NCBI GenBank assembly: GCA_963210315.1
Contig: OY723323.1
Coordinates: forward strand, 620,001 to 684,000
DNA: 64,000 bases
Direction of reading: 5' to 3'
DNA from: Rhynchopus euleeides
Taxonomy: Eukaryota > Euglenozoa > Diplonemea > Diplonemida > Diplonemidae
Shown here: in pieces, positions 8,482 through 19,693 of the stretch
Layout of the letters: each line of letters starts with the position of its first letter
How positions within the stretch are numbered: position 1 is the first letter of the stretch
Made by a program: the position numbers and the translations under genes
Notes under the pieces: generated by a model
The model's input: the letters and a program-made list of their open reading frames with translations, nothing else
Database searches by the model: none
Told to the model about the DNA's origin: nothing

Positions 8482-11030
8482 ATGGCGCTCGTGCCTGTCG
8501 ACAATGAGGAGTACGACCAGCTGTCCATCGCCCCGTCCAACGCCTCCCACATGCGGGCGGCAAACGCGACGGAGCATGCCAAGCGGAGGCTGAAGGCCGT
8601 GGTGGACCAGAAGGACCGCCAGTGCGAGCAGATGCGCCAGACGCTTGAGAGGAAGAAGCGCCAGCTGGAGGAGGAGCGCAAGGAGGTGGAGCAGCTGTGC
8701 CAGCTGAAGGATGAGATGGAGGTGAAGATCAGGGAGCTCCGCGAGACAAAGGTGGTGTACCGCATGTTCAAGAAGCTGGACCTCGACAAGAAGGACGCCG
8801 TCTCCCTCGACAACGTGCAGAAGGCGACGGGGTGCAACGACGACGAGCGCCTCTTCGTCGAGGAGTCCCTCTTCAAGGTCATCCCGCGCACCTTCCACTT
8901 CACCTTCCGCTGCCGCGACCTGTCGGAGGATGAGGTCAAGCAGCTCGTCACCAGCTCCACCGGCGTCAGCGTCCACGCCGTCGAAGTGCTCCTCGGCGAT
9001 GCACAGACGCACGGCATCTGCAAGGTGTCGGTGCGCCTCGCATGGCACTCCCACCCCGTCTACATGGCGGAGGACCCGAGCCTGCCGGAGGATGAGAATG
9101 AGCGCCGCCGCGAGGAGCTGGCGGAGTACTACACATCGCTCGGCGGCGAGGGGACCTGCGTGGAGCCGGAGGCGGCGCGCGAGACGGAGTCTCGCATGGT
9201 GGAGGAGGTGAAGGCGAACGCCAAGTCGATGCTCGGGTGGGAGGTGGTGCGTGTGACGGACGACCTCCGCGCGATCTTCGACGACTTCGCGACGCACTTC
9301 TGGTTCCAGCAGACCGAGATGCCTGTCGAGGCTCTCCAGCTGATGTACGCCGAGGCGAAGCGCACGGAGGAGGAGACCATCCTCCCTGAGGAGGCACTGG
9401 ACAAGGTTGTGGAGCTGGAGCACGCGGTGAAGCACCAGCAGAAGCTGAACTCGGAGACACTCCGTGACACGGCCCTGACTGAGAAGGACATCCAGACGGT
9501 GGACAAGCGGATCGACGCGGTGTCGAGGGAGCTGCAGCACATCCAGCGCGTCACCGGGTTCGACTCGGCGCACTCCAACAAGGACCACATCGACTTCTCC
9601 CTGCAGGAGGAGGAGATCGCACAGCTGCAGCAGCTGGTGCGCAGGCTGGATGAGGAGCACCGTGTGGGCACCGCGCGCCTGTCGAAGAAGACGCAGCTGC
9701 TGGTGACCCTGTCGGAGGAGGTTGAGGAGAAGGCTGAGATCGAGGAGCAGGTGTTCAAGGCGATGAACGACCTGAAGGTGACGGACCGCGAGGTGGGGGA
9801 GCTGCAGGAGCAGCTCCGCCTGCTGCGCCTCGACCACATGAAGACGGACCGTGCCATCACGGCGCTGGAGGGCCGCCGGGACCTCGGGGCGGTGCAGTCC
9901 CTCAACTCCGACAAGGTGTACCTGCAGAGCCAGATCGGCCAGCACAAGAATGCCAAGAGGGAGGCTGACCGGACCATCAAGGCCCAGGTATGGATTGCGC
10001 GTCCCCGGGGGCCTTCGCTACCAGTCACTGCTCGTCACAGCTCGTCAGTCAGTGAGGGGAAGTGGGCTGTGGCTCACTTTTTCTCACTCAGTCACACTTG
10101 GTAGCGAAGGCCCCCCCCCCTATATATTTCCAACACTGCCAACAAGGGCCCCTGTGCCAGGTGTCAAAAGGATAAGGTGGGGGGGGGGGGGGGCGGGGAT
10201 GCCGTTTACATCTCAAACAGCAGCCAATTTGCTTCTTTCTTGTTTGTGTCTTGCGCAAGAGGGGGTGCTCGTTTTTTTCATCCACCTCACACCCTGTGCA
10301 GGCGCACCGTCTGGCCCAGCTGGAGAACCGCCTGTCGGTGGTGACGGCGGCCCTGAAGGACCTGAAGACGAACAACAAGATCCAGCGCCGCCTGAAGGAT
10401 GCGCTGATGAACGCCGAGGTCGAGGATGCGGACATCGACCCCTACAACATCGACAACTACCTGCCGGCACGTGAGGTGGTGGACGTGGAGCTGTACGAGC
10501 TGCTGCAGCGCGACCTGGAGGCGATCACCACCAGCATGAAGCTGAAGGACATCATCCTGCTCGAGAAGGAGGCGACCATCGAGGCCACGGAGCTGAAGCT
10601 CGACGAGCTGCGCAAGGAGAAGGAGGACGACGAGGAGTACTTCCAGCACGCGTCCCACAAGGACGTCAAGGTATGTGGGGTGTGGGGGGTGAGCCGCAGG
10701 TTGATGTGCCGCAGGGTGGGCTATGCAAAAGCCCGTTGCATCCTCCAACCCTCCCACCCCCCCCTGCCCTGTGCCTCCCACCCACCAACGATTGCCTGGC
10801 GACACACAGGAGGTCGAGAGCCTGCGCGAGCAGCACCGTATCCGGCAAGAGACACAGCGCCGTGAGCGCGACACCATTAAGCGTGGTCTGCGCGATTCGC
10901 GGAAGGTATGTATCGTGAAGGGAGGAGGTGGGGGGAGTGTCGCATCGCATCATCGCCTGTTAGCCTGACCACGGCCATGACACACACCCCTTTGCTGCAG
11001 ACCGCGCTGACCCACAGCAAGGAAGGTTGA
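8482..11030 (+). CDS. Conserved-looking coiled-coil protein, probably cytoskeletal or flagellar
   Basis: Four exons (8482-9987, 10302-10670, 10810-10905, 11001-11030) give 666 residues. All three introns are phase 0, start GTATG and end CAG. Residues 30-90 are a charged helix. Residues of about 91-113 (FKKLDLDKKDAVSLDN) resemble a degenerate EF-hand loop. A mixed globular part (about 115-300) is followed by a long coiled coil to about residue 645. No enzyme motif, membrane segment or signal peptide is visible. Length and composition resemble axonemal or basal-body coiled-coil proteins, but I do not recognise the family and that role is inference. Intron 1 contains a 109-bp MITE that leaves both splice sites intact. 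The last exon encodes nine residues, which makes the exact C-terminus the least certain part. Confidence 0.8.
10007..10115. mobile_element. 109-bp MITE inside intron 1 of the coiled-coil gene
   Basis: It begins GGGGGCCTTCGCTACCA and ends with the inverted copy TGGTAGCGAAGGCCCCC, with CCC on both sides. It is nearly identical along its length to the element at 27214-27322. Its left end is 19 bases after the splice donor, so it is transcribed as part of the intron. Confidence 0.85.
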
Positions 11031-12856
11031 GCTCGGAAGTCGCTCTCCCCCCCGATGATGTGTGAAGAGATGCCGTTCCGCTGACTCCAAGGTGCACTCC
11101 GGCACTTTGTAGCGTTTCAGGTCGACAAAAAGCCCCCTCTTATCCCCTCACCCCCCACCCCCCACCCATACCCATACGGCACACACAGCAAAGGTAACGT
11201 TCCCCCTTCACCCGACCCACCCGAACATTTCTTCTTTTCCTTTTCCGGGTTCTTGCTGCTGGTTTCTATTTTTTTTTGGGCCATGCTGAATTTTTTACTG
11301 AGGGGGGGATGGGGAGAGGGGGCGGGGGTGCGCAAACCCAAAAAAAAGGGTCAAGAATGACGCAACGCACCTCCCGCAGCAAAGGTGCTGCGGCTGGGTT
11401 GGGTTTTTTTTACCCTATTTTTTTTGCGTTTTTTTGCCTCCCCTCCCCCACCCACACCCCCACCCCCACCCCCCCTCGGTTAATTTGGCACAACAACAAA
11501 ACAACCGCCAGCTACCCCACACACCCCCTCCACTACCTTTATGGAAGAAATAGTTTCTACGTTTTACCCCCCCCCCCCCCCCCCCCATCCCCCCTACCTT
11601 CTTCGTGTTTGTTGTTGTTGTGTGCTGGCCACTGTTCTGGGGAGTATCCACTGTGCGGGAGCATGCGGTCAGCCTGCCCTACCTCACCTCACCCCCACCC
11701 CCCCTCCCCGCACCGCACCCCCACACTCCGCCACAGCAGATGCCCTCATCTGAGCTTGGTTTGCGGTGGCATTAACTTGTGAAGAGCTCAGCATCAGAAC
11801 GGGGGAGGATATCCTACACTTCTCACAACAGGTGTGCGGGGCCCAGCCCGAGAGATGTGTACCGCACACAAAACGCCCTGTGGATGTACCGTTGGAGCTA
11901 ACAGGGCGGAGGGGGGGTGGGGGGGTGGGGGGAGGAGGAGTGGTTTGCCCCGAGGGGGGTCGGGAAGAGGCTGATTTCCGGGTCTTGGGATAGGCCGGAT
12001 TGGCCTGGAGGGCCCAACCTTTGCCCCACTTGTGTTTCCCCCCCACCCCCTTGATGTTGTGCGTGTGTGGCCTGTGTGTGGACCCGGCAGCAGGGATTTG
12101 CATCAAGAGCCAAGTTGAGCTCGGTGCCTTCTCTACCCCTCCCCCCCCCCCCCCTCCCCCCTACAAAAGAGAAATGATTCGCATGTGTAAAAGGAAGGCG
12201 GGTTGTTTGCCCCCCCGCCCCCACCCCCCCCCTCGGTGTCAGCAAGCAAGAAATGCGACAGGGGGGCAGGGTGGGTTGATTGGCAGCTTTAGTGGTGGGG
12301 TGGGCGGCGGCGGCGGCGGCGGTGGTCGCGAAACATGTGATTTTTTGCTTCGGTGATTCGTTTTGTAAGTCAGTTGAAACCAAAAAAATGATGGAGGGAT
12401 GGGTGGGGGGAAACAGGATCTTGTGGAGTGGAGGGGGGTGTGTTTCTGCGTTCCAACAAAGAGAAATTTTGTCGGGGCAGGTGTGTTTTTTTTACTATGT
12501 TTTGTTGTCACGTTTATTTCTTTATCCACTACTAACACTTTGCCGCATCGCCATCCAGCGCGGGTAGGGGTCGGGGTAGAGTGATGGGGCACGCATAATT
12601 CGCTTTGAATATACAGCCTGTCATAGGTTCTGCCAGAGCAAAAAATAATGTGCCTGCATTACGCCGCTGTCCCCCAGGGGGGGCTCCAAAGGGTATCTGC
12701 AATTTCCAGATTTTCCTGTTTTGTTCCGACTCCAGAGGGGGGGTCTTCCAGCACCCCTTCTAAGAGTTACAACCGACCGTCTTTCTCTCGCATCGGGTTC
12801 GTACACTTCTTTGCGTCGGTATCCTTCGCCCCTCACCTCCTCCACCCCCCCCCCCC
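11031..12856. other. Intergenic: homopolymers and simple sequence
   Basis: Long C, G and T runs (for example 11570-11586 and 12138-12155), a GGC-triplet run near 12305-12320 and GT-rich stretches. Open frames here are long only because homopolymers lack stops; their composition shows no protein-like pattern. No RNA gene was recognised. Confidence 0.5.
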
Positions 12857-13964
12857 CCAGGGGTGTAAATAAGGCCGACTCCCGACTCCCGACTCGCGCC
12901 GGATTTTTTGGGATTGGGAGGGTTGCCTTGCTTCCCTTAGGGAATGTGCGGTATTAGGCACCCCATGGCCAAAATGACCCCACTGCGATCCGCACAGACT
13001 CCAAATATTCAAAAGAAAGGGTTTTTGGAACACCCGAGGAGGGGGGGTCCCGATGGGTGGGTGGGGGTGTAGGGGTCCCGCTGGGTGGGACATGGTGTGT
13101 GCCTCCCAGTCATCTTCTTCATTACCGGTCTCTGAACTGGGGTGAGTTCATTGCCAAACCACTGCTGTGAATACGGCGCCCCTTTCCCGCCCCTTTTGCC
13201 AGATCCTGGCAGCTCCCAAGAAGAGTTGTGTTCCGCCCCCATCAGGTGGTTGAGCATACCACAGCGCACACGTGCACAACCACACACACTCCACACAGAT
13301 GCGTCACACATGTGACGCAACTGTTGCGACACACAACATGCCTCAGGTAGAGGCAGTAGTGTTTGACTCACAGCCAACATAGCTCTCAGTGGGGCCGTGG
13401 ATGGTGTGGATGCATCCATGCATGCATCCACGGCATCCAGGGATGCCCGAAAATGTCAAAAAATGGATTTTTGATTTGGCATACAGGCATTCATCCACTG
13501 CAGGCAGGCCTGCATGCAGGGCTTCGGAGCTCCAGGCTGTGTGTGGATGCATCCACAAAATTTGTGGATGCATGCGCTGCATGCACGGGAAATACTGAGA
13601 GCTATGCAGCCAAATACTGCTGCCGTGAGTGAGGTGCTCGCAGCGTGTGGGGCGCTGCGGGCGAAGTGGGGGGTTGGCTGGGACAGCCAACATGGCGCTG
13701 TGCGTCGCGTGCTTCTTCGCGGACCACCTCGCACGCGGGAAGACCCCGCAAGCGCCGAGTCAGTCCGCCCTGACCGAATGGTGGGCGACTGCTGGAGGGT
13801 CCATGGGACTCTCCACGGCAGAGGTGGCCGTACTACAGGATGCGTGCAGGATTGAGTAGGGTTTGAGACCGCCCGTCCCCCCCAGCCCCCCACCCCAGGT
13901 ACCTTAGGTGACTGTAAATAACCGACTCCCGACTCCTGACCCCCAAACCTTATTTACAGCCCTG
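12857..13964. mobile_element. CAGGG-ended hAT-like non-autonomous element, copy 1
   Basis: It starts CAGGGGTGTAAATAAGG and ends with the complement of CAGGGCTGTAAATAAGG, inside C-runs that hide any 8-bp duplication. A second copy at 54416-55529 is almost identical over the whole 1.1 kb. Next to each terminus lie CCGACTCCCGACTC-type repeats. The middle has overlapping ATGCATCC/GGATGCAT palindromes (about 13408-13580). No transposase is present. A 76-residue frame (13629-13859, +) is intact in both copies. CAGGG termini and insertion in C-runs suggest the hAT group. Confidence 0.8.
13629..13859 (+). CDS. Small open frame in the CAGGG-ended element (76 aa)
   Basis: The frame encodes a 76-residue Ala/Ser/Gly-rich peptide with helix-forming stretches, ending LSTAEVAVLQDACRIE. 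The same frame is intact at 55187-55417 in the sister element. The two copies are almost identical at DNA level, so conservation says little about selection. No family was recognised. It may be a remnant of the parental transposon's coding region or a chance frame. Confidence 0.2.
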   Translation: MRCSQRVGRCGRSGGLAGTANMALCVACFFADHLARGKTPQAPSQSALTEWWATAGGSMGLSTAEVAVLQDACRIE

Positions 13965-14310
13965 CCCCCCCCCCGCCCCCACCTTCACCACACGTGGCCC
14001 GCAGAAATAACCCACACACACGCGTGCTCACAAAAGGCAGGTTCGAAATGACGGCGCACAGCAACAAAATTCTTATTTTTCTCACGCTGTGCGCTGGGTT
14101 TTCACATGTCCCCACACCCACCCCCCCCCCCCCCCTTCCCCCCCTGTACTTTTGCGACTGTGGGACGTGGTTTTTTTAGCCCGATTTTTCTTTGCCATCC
14201 CTCCTGTTTCGTGAGGATGTGTGTGTGTGTGTGTGGTTATAAAGTTTTAAGGCGGTGTCGCCCTGCACGGGCAGTAGCACCTCCCCTTCAGTATCGCACT
14301 CCCGAAGGAT

Positions 14311-14395
14311 TCCCCAACACGACGTGACACCGGTTTCGACGCGTACTCTTCGTACCCCTCCCCCCGGCCGCGTCTCTTCAGCGAAGAACCGGGGA
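14311..14395 (-). ncRNA. Candidate type I hammerhead ribozyme (copy 1, first repeat)
   Basis: On the minus strand the conserved parts occur in order: CTGAAGA (complement of 14375-14381), then a perfect 6-bp stem II GACGCG/CGCGTC closed by its G-C pair, then GAAAC, a CGGT loop closed by A-U and C-G pairs (a minimal stem III), then the classic cleavage triplet GTC. Stem I is formed by CCCCGG with TTGGGG plus CG with CG, around an internal loop. Cleavage is predicted after GTC. The base next to the cleavage site is unpaired, which is a weakness. Confidence 0.65.
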
Positions 14396-15109
14396 TAATC
14401 GGACCAGGGCTAGCTAAACCCTGGTGGTGTCACGGGTGGGGTTGGAGAGGGAGAAAAAGGAAGAAATGAAGTTGCGAAAAAGTCAAACACTGACACGTGA
14501 AATCAATAAAAAGGGTGGTATATATCGCCCCCTTGCTGCGACGAAGACACTAAATAGTCAGGCCGCTTCAAGAGTCTTGAGGGCTTGAAGGAAGAAACAG
14601 GTTGCTGATGAGTCTCAGGAGCAGGCACCTTTTGTCCGCCCACATGACCTTCGCCCGAAGGCGAACCTCGTCCAGCTTGGCTCGATCGCCACAGAGAAGG
14701 GGATCATTCTCCGCTGTGGTGAACATCTTAAAACCGAGGGTGCAGAGGTGGGGCAGCCCACTGGTGCGACAGCAGGCCGCCCCCGGATAGCTATAACTAG
14801 TGCATAGGAAGAATACGACGGCACACGCAACAGATGCCGAAGGCACAACGGCGGGTCACTTTTAACCATCAGAGGAGTGGCACTCCCGAGGGGTGGGGAA
14901 GGGGGGGTAGTCACAACACTTTCGAAGGAAGAAAAGGGGCAAATGGGATGTTTTGTGCAAGGTAGAAAGGAAGTCACAACATGAGGCAGGGGGGATTGCT
15001 CATCAGGCCTGGGGGAATAGAGGGTTTGTGTGTGGTTATGAAGTTTTAAGGCGGTGTCGCCCTGCACGGGCAGTAGCACCTCCCCTTCAGTATCGCACTC
15101 CCGAAGGAT

Positions 15110-15195
15110 TCCCCAACACGACGTGACACCGGTTTCGACGCGTACTCTTCGTACCCCTCCCCCCGGCCGCGTCTCTTCAGCGAAGAACCGGGGAT
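15110..15195 (-). ncRNA. Candidate type I hammerhead ribozyme (copy 1, second repeat)
   Basis: Same core as in the first repeat: CTGAAGA, 6-bp stem II, GAAAC-CGGT-GTC and the same stem I halves. With both repeats carrying the motif, a read-through transcript would be cut into a unit of about 800 nt, the monomer arrangement known for retrozymes and Penelope-like elements. Confidence 0.65.
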
Positions 15196-15385
15196 AATCG
15201 GACCAGGGCTAGCTAAACCCTGGTGGTGTCACGGGTGGGGTTGGAGAGGGAGAAAAGGAAGAAATGAAGTTGCGAAAAAGTCAAACACTGACACGTGAAA
15301 TCAATAAAAAGGGTGGTATATATCGCCCCCTTGCTGCGACGAAGACACTAAATAGTCAGGCCGCTTCAAGAGTCTTGAGGGCTTG

Positions 15386-17165
15386 TGTGTGTGTGTGTGT
15401 GTGTGTGTGTTGCAACACAGCAAGGGCCTTCACTCAGAAGTGCACAACAGGGAGCCGCCGCTCAACAAAGGGAGACAGAACTGTTTGACACAGAGCGAAG
15501 CCCAGTTGCCGAGGGGTGGGGGGGTGGGCAGTGCGTGGTTCAACCTTGCCGTGGAATGCGGGGGCACGTTTCATCCAAGAATATATCTTCTTCTTTGTGT
15601 TTGTCCCTCGCGCTGTATCGCCCCCTTCCCCCCCCACCTCTGCCTGCTCGCATAAAGGTTGCTGATTTCTTTTGCCGGATGGACATTTCCTTCTTACCAA
15701 CGCCACCGTTACCACCCCGTCTCTTCCCCGCCACCACCAACATCACGTCCGCTGATGACGTGTGTGTGTGTGTGCGCGCTGTGCTTGAATCTTTTTATTT
15801 TCTGGGATTTCAACCTCCTTCCCATACCCCTTCCCGTATTTTTTTGCCACAAAGCGAAAAAAAATAGTTACTCAACCACACCTGTGTGTGTGGGGGGGGA
15901 TGCAGGGGAGAGAGGGAGGGGAGGGAACAAAACCAATAACCACAGGAGGGAAAGGGAGTGTGTTGCGCGTGGCTCCGACAAGTTCCTTTTTTTGCAAGTT
16001 GTTGATTTCTTTTTCAGCAAAAAAAAGTTCTGTGTTTTTTTTCTCACAAAAAAAGGTGAAAATACACCCCCACCCCCCCACCCCCCCCATAGAATTCACA
16101 AAAAAGAAGCGAAACCGGGCAGATGAAGAGAATGGGAGAGAGAACGCTGTGTGTCTGGATGTGGGTGGTGGCGGGTCGTGGGGCATCCCTCGGTGTGGTT
16201 TTTTTGACAGAACAACGTGTTTTTCTGACTAAAAAAGGCTCGTGGCAGCGTTCGGTATCCTGCACACATGCACGAGCAGGCACCGTTAGTACAAAACAAA
16301 GAACGCAGCGCTAAGTCTTTTTTGGCCTGTGCACCGCAGATAAGACTTCTATCACCGCCCCCTCCCCACTGAGCGCACACAGGCAATTGCTCTCTATACG
16401 CTCTCTCCTCACCCACCTACCCACCCCACCCCACACCACCCTGGTTTTTCTCCCCCCACCCACCCACCCACCCACACATCCCCCAATTCGTCGGCCCGCC
16501 CAGCGCCGTTTTTTTTAGCAATCACTCAGCATTTCACGATTCCCTTCCTCAACAGTGGAAACGTGCGTGCTGCTGTCGCAATTGCATGGAGGGGGAGGGG
16601 GGGGGGGGGTAGGATGGGGTGGCTGGAGGAAGGGGCGACACACGCGAGGGGGGGGGGTTTGCCTGTCCTCGATTTTCATGGCAAAGTGTTGTGTTCGGTG
16701 CGTGCAATGTCGGGACGAGCGTGAACAGCAGATGGAGAGAGGGGGGGTGTCAAAAATACAGGCAACGACGACGATGCAGTGCACAACGAGGGGGTGAAGA
16801 TGGGTGCGTTAGTTAAACCAAACAGCACAGGGGGTGGTGGTGGTGTGGATGCAACATGGTGCTGTGATGGCACTGCCGCCCACCCCCACCCCCCTCCATC
16901 ACCCCCCCCCCCCCCCCCACTCCTGCTCTTCCCCCTCCCCCCCTCTCCCCAGCACCGCCCACATTGCGAAGAACGTGCCGGGAGACTTTGCCTTTGCTTT
17001 CGCACTGAATGACAATCGAACCCCCATCTCCTCTGATGCCCGGGTTTCCTCCCTGCCGCGTCGTGCGAGCCACATCACGAACACCCCCTCTCCCCAACAC
17101 CACCACCACCACCACCACCCATCCTCAGGGAGCCTGCACTTCGGTGCAGCAGGGGACAGGCTTCG
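15386..17165. other. Intergenic: GT run, homopolymers, no gene seen
   Basis: It starts with the GT run flanking the retroelement. GT/GC-rich tracts, A/T-rich stretches at about 16010-16060, C-runs and CAC triplets follow. None of the overlapping frames has protein-like composition. Confidence 0.45.
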
Positions 17166-18796
17166 ATGGCGCTCCGCACCACGAACATCGCCCTCGCGAG
17201 AATCGGTGGGCACTCATATGGGAGTTCGAGCTTCGGCGATCAGGGGCGTGAGAATGTGGTCGATGGGTCTGGGCGGGGCACGCGGATGTCGGCCATTGAT
17301 AATGCGTACGGGCGTGGGCAGCAGGACATCTACGGGCGGCATGCCAAATCCGGTATGTGAGAGGTGCCAATGTGTGTGTCGCAGTGGACATCACCCTAAG
17401 AGCAGGATGCGCTCGTGTGTGTGTCTACACTGCTATAAACAAGATTCACGTGTGTGAGTGGCATATTGTTATGCTTGCGGGGTTTGGTTGCAGGGGTGGG
17501 GTGGGGTGTGGGGTGCACAGAGGCACCCCGATGCCACCGCGTGCGCACACGTGTGCTCGCTCTGTGTTGTTTTCCCTGTTCTTACCTGTTCTCGTACTTC
17601 TCCACGAATGATCCTGCACAATTTCCAGCTGTATTTTCACCCAAGCAATATCATCACCCTCCATTCATCCACACAGCAACCACTGTGACGCAGATGGACC
17701 ACGAGAAGGAGATGTCCAGACAAGAGCATGCGCAGCCACCTTACTCGGTATGGGTTGAAAAGCAAAAACAGCCGCTCCCTATTCATTTCCCTTTCTTTTT
17801 CCTCCGCAGGATGCACCTGGTTCGACGAATCGGCGCACCGGGTTCCTCTACAAATTCCCCACGAGGAGATACCCCAACCCGAAGCGGCATCGCCCGATCA
17901 TGACGCACCACCAGCCCAACCTGATGCACACGACAGCCGTCCCGGGCAAGCTGACTGCGCGGAAGTACATGCCGCTCGAGATGAAGGGTAAGCGGTTTAT
18001 CGAGAAGATTAACTACCTCCGCCCCACCCCTGTCTCCTCCCGTGTGACCAAAGAGATGTACTTCCGGCTGAAGTACGGCCTGTTCGACCTCGACAGGACC
18101 ATGCCTGAGCTGTGGGGCCCTCAGGAGGGTTTCAAGCTGGACCGCGACGAGTGGCTCTTCAAACTTCTCTACTTCCTCCACCCCATTGTCGAGGAGGACC
18201 TCTGCATCAAGGCAGAAGTCTTCCCGCACAGCCCGTTTGACAGCGACAAAGAGCTTGTCATGTCACTCGAGAGACTGGTCTCCCGTGAATACGTCCGCCG
18301 TGTGAAGGGGAAGGATATCCCTCACCCCGACGTCTCGCCTGACGCGTATTACTGGACCCTGATGCCTGACGAGTTGAGCTTCGGGGAGAAGGTTGTCGTG
18401 GAGGAGAGGTATATGCAGACGATGAAGGAGGGGGGGCGGCTCCACAGCCCGCTGTTCCCGATCCGGGAGGAGATGCTTGCGAAAAACTACCAGGAGAAGC
18501 ACAACACGTTTGCCTATTTTGACGAGATCCGTGATGTGGCAAAGCTGGAGGCGTTTGTCGGGTTCTGCCGTGAGGAGCGCAAGGAGACGGTGAAGAAGCT
18601 CGCCGCGATCAACCAGACCCTCGAATTCCCGGATGTCACCGAAGAGGAGTTTGCGGCGAAGGAGCGGAAACGGAAGTATCCCGACCCCCCGACGCTCCTC
18701 TCCCCCCGCATGGCAAAGATCAACTGGCACAACGTGGGCCATTGGCGCACCTCCATCCCAGACGGGAAAATGCCCATGCGAGCCACGGGGATTTAG
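17166..18796 (+). CDS. Unrecognised basic protein, 414 aa
   Basis: Three exons (17166-17352, 17677-17747, 17810-18796). Intron 1 is phase 1 and intron 2 phase 0. The acceptor at 17676 was chosen because it keeps the frame (A-T-T-V-T-Q-M) into the 71-base middle exon. The N-terminus is Gly/Ser/Arg-rich. The main exon encodes a soluble, mixed helical protein with many Arg, Lys, Pro and Tyr residues (RRYPNPKRHRP, then KYMPLEMKGKRFIEKINYLRPTP) and no membrane segment or known motif. An Arg-rich, low-acid N-terminus would fit mitochondrial import, and small basic proteins of this kind are common among euglenozoan mitochondrial ribosome and complex subunits. That is a guess. Coding quality is high: a long exon, consistent codon use and good splice sites. 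Confidence 0.75.
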
Positions 18797-19693
18797 AGCG
18801 CTGCGCCACAGAGAGGTGGGCTGCGTTGGGGCTGGGGTGGGGTGGGTGGGGGGGAAGGGGTCCAAAAAAAACATTGCGCGCTTGGGAGGGAGGGGGGAAG
18901 GTGCAGAGTTGCAGCGCAATGTGTGTGTGCCATGCAGGCATTGTGCATCTTGATGGGATGCAGGCCCAACACGTCCCCCCCCCCCTCTCCCCCTCTGCCC
19001 CTGTCGTGCTGTGGGCACGCAGGGTGTGGCGGGCGAGGGTATGTCCGTCGTAGTGGACGAGGGGTGGAGAGGGGGGAGGGTGGTGGGGGGAGACGGCGTG
19101 TGTGCGGGTGGTCGGGGGCCCCCCGGAGGTTGAGGTGTTACTCTCTTCCCTCCCTCCCCCGACTCCCCCCCCCCCCCCACCCCCCCGTGATTCTTCGTTG
19201 CGAAAGAAGAAAGAAGAAGTGGTGTTGGGCACTGCCCCCCCTCTTCCCCACCCCCCCCCCCCCCACCCCCCACCCCTCCTTGCAAAGCCAGGGTCTTCGC
19301 CTTGGCTCTGATTTTTTGACACTGCTGTGTCAAAAAACTGTGCCACTTTGCAGCCAGTGTTTTGTGAGGCACGTATCACCTTATTACCCCTTCAGCCAAA
19401 CGCGGTGCAGGAGGGGGGGGGGGGTGCATGCCACAAACCGAGCACACCTCTGTATACTCATATATATTGATTCACTGCACACACCCACCCCACCCCACAC
19501 CCCACCAACAACAGGCAAATTATTTTGCTCTCAAGCCCACCACCCCCACCCCCACCCCCTCTGCCCCCTTTGCCATACACACACACACACGATTCCCTTC
19601 CAACAGTGTCAGGCCTTACCTTTATTAGGTAGGGTGTAGACAGCTGCTCCTCCTCTATTCGTTTCTACCACCACACACACACCCCCACACGGC
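18797..19693. other. Intergenic, no gene seen
   Basis: G-rich then C-rich runs. At 19312-19340 a short hairpin is formed by TTTTTTGACACTG and CAGTGTC-like halves around GCTG. The adjacent word CACTTTGCAGCCAGTGT recurs at about 47010, so a small dispersed repeat may be present. Confidence 0.4.

Larger units (their letters stand above)
14235..15385 (-). mobile_element. Hammerhead-bearing direct-repeat retroelement, copy 1 (Penelope-like or retrozyme-like)
   Basis: Two direct repeats of about 352 bp (14235-14587 and 15034-15385) flank a 446-bp internal region. The only clear differences are single-base changes and one indel. Both outer ends abut GT microsatellites. Read on the minus strand, each repeat starts CAAGCCCTCAAGACTC, has a TATATA stretch about 60 bases in, a strong CCAGGG/CCCTGG stem-loop, a hammerhead-like ribozyme and the end CTTCATAACC. 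The termini are not TG...CA, no primer-binding site is evident and no reverse transcriptase is encoded, so this is not an ordinary LTR element. Pseudo-LTRs with hammerheads and a microsatellite target fit a non-autonomous Penelope-like element or a retrozyme. Copy 2 is at 22439-23589. Confidence 0.75.

Noticed and set aside
8353..9945. 530-codon minus-strand frame opposite the coiled-coil gene
   Set aside because: Leu/His/Arg-rich shadow of GAG/CTG-rich codons; no protein features.
10791..10810. Possible spliced-leader sequence (CCAACGATT word)
   Set aside because: Only a short match inside an intron; no SL exon, donor or Sm site follows.
11276..12592. Several 70-170 codon frames
   Set aside because: Built from poly-G/poly-C and CAC/CCC runs without stops; composition is extreme Pro/His/Gly or Lys-rich strings.
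14235..15385. Reading the direct-repeat element as an ordinary LTR retrotransposon
   Set aside because: Termini are not TG...CA, no primer-binding site or polypurine tract is evident, the core is too short, and each repeat has a hammerhead-like motif.
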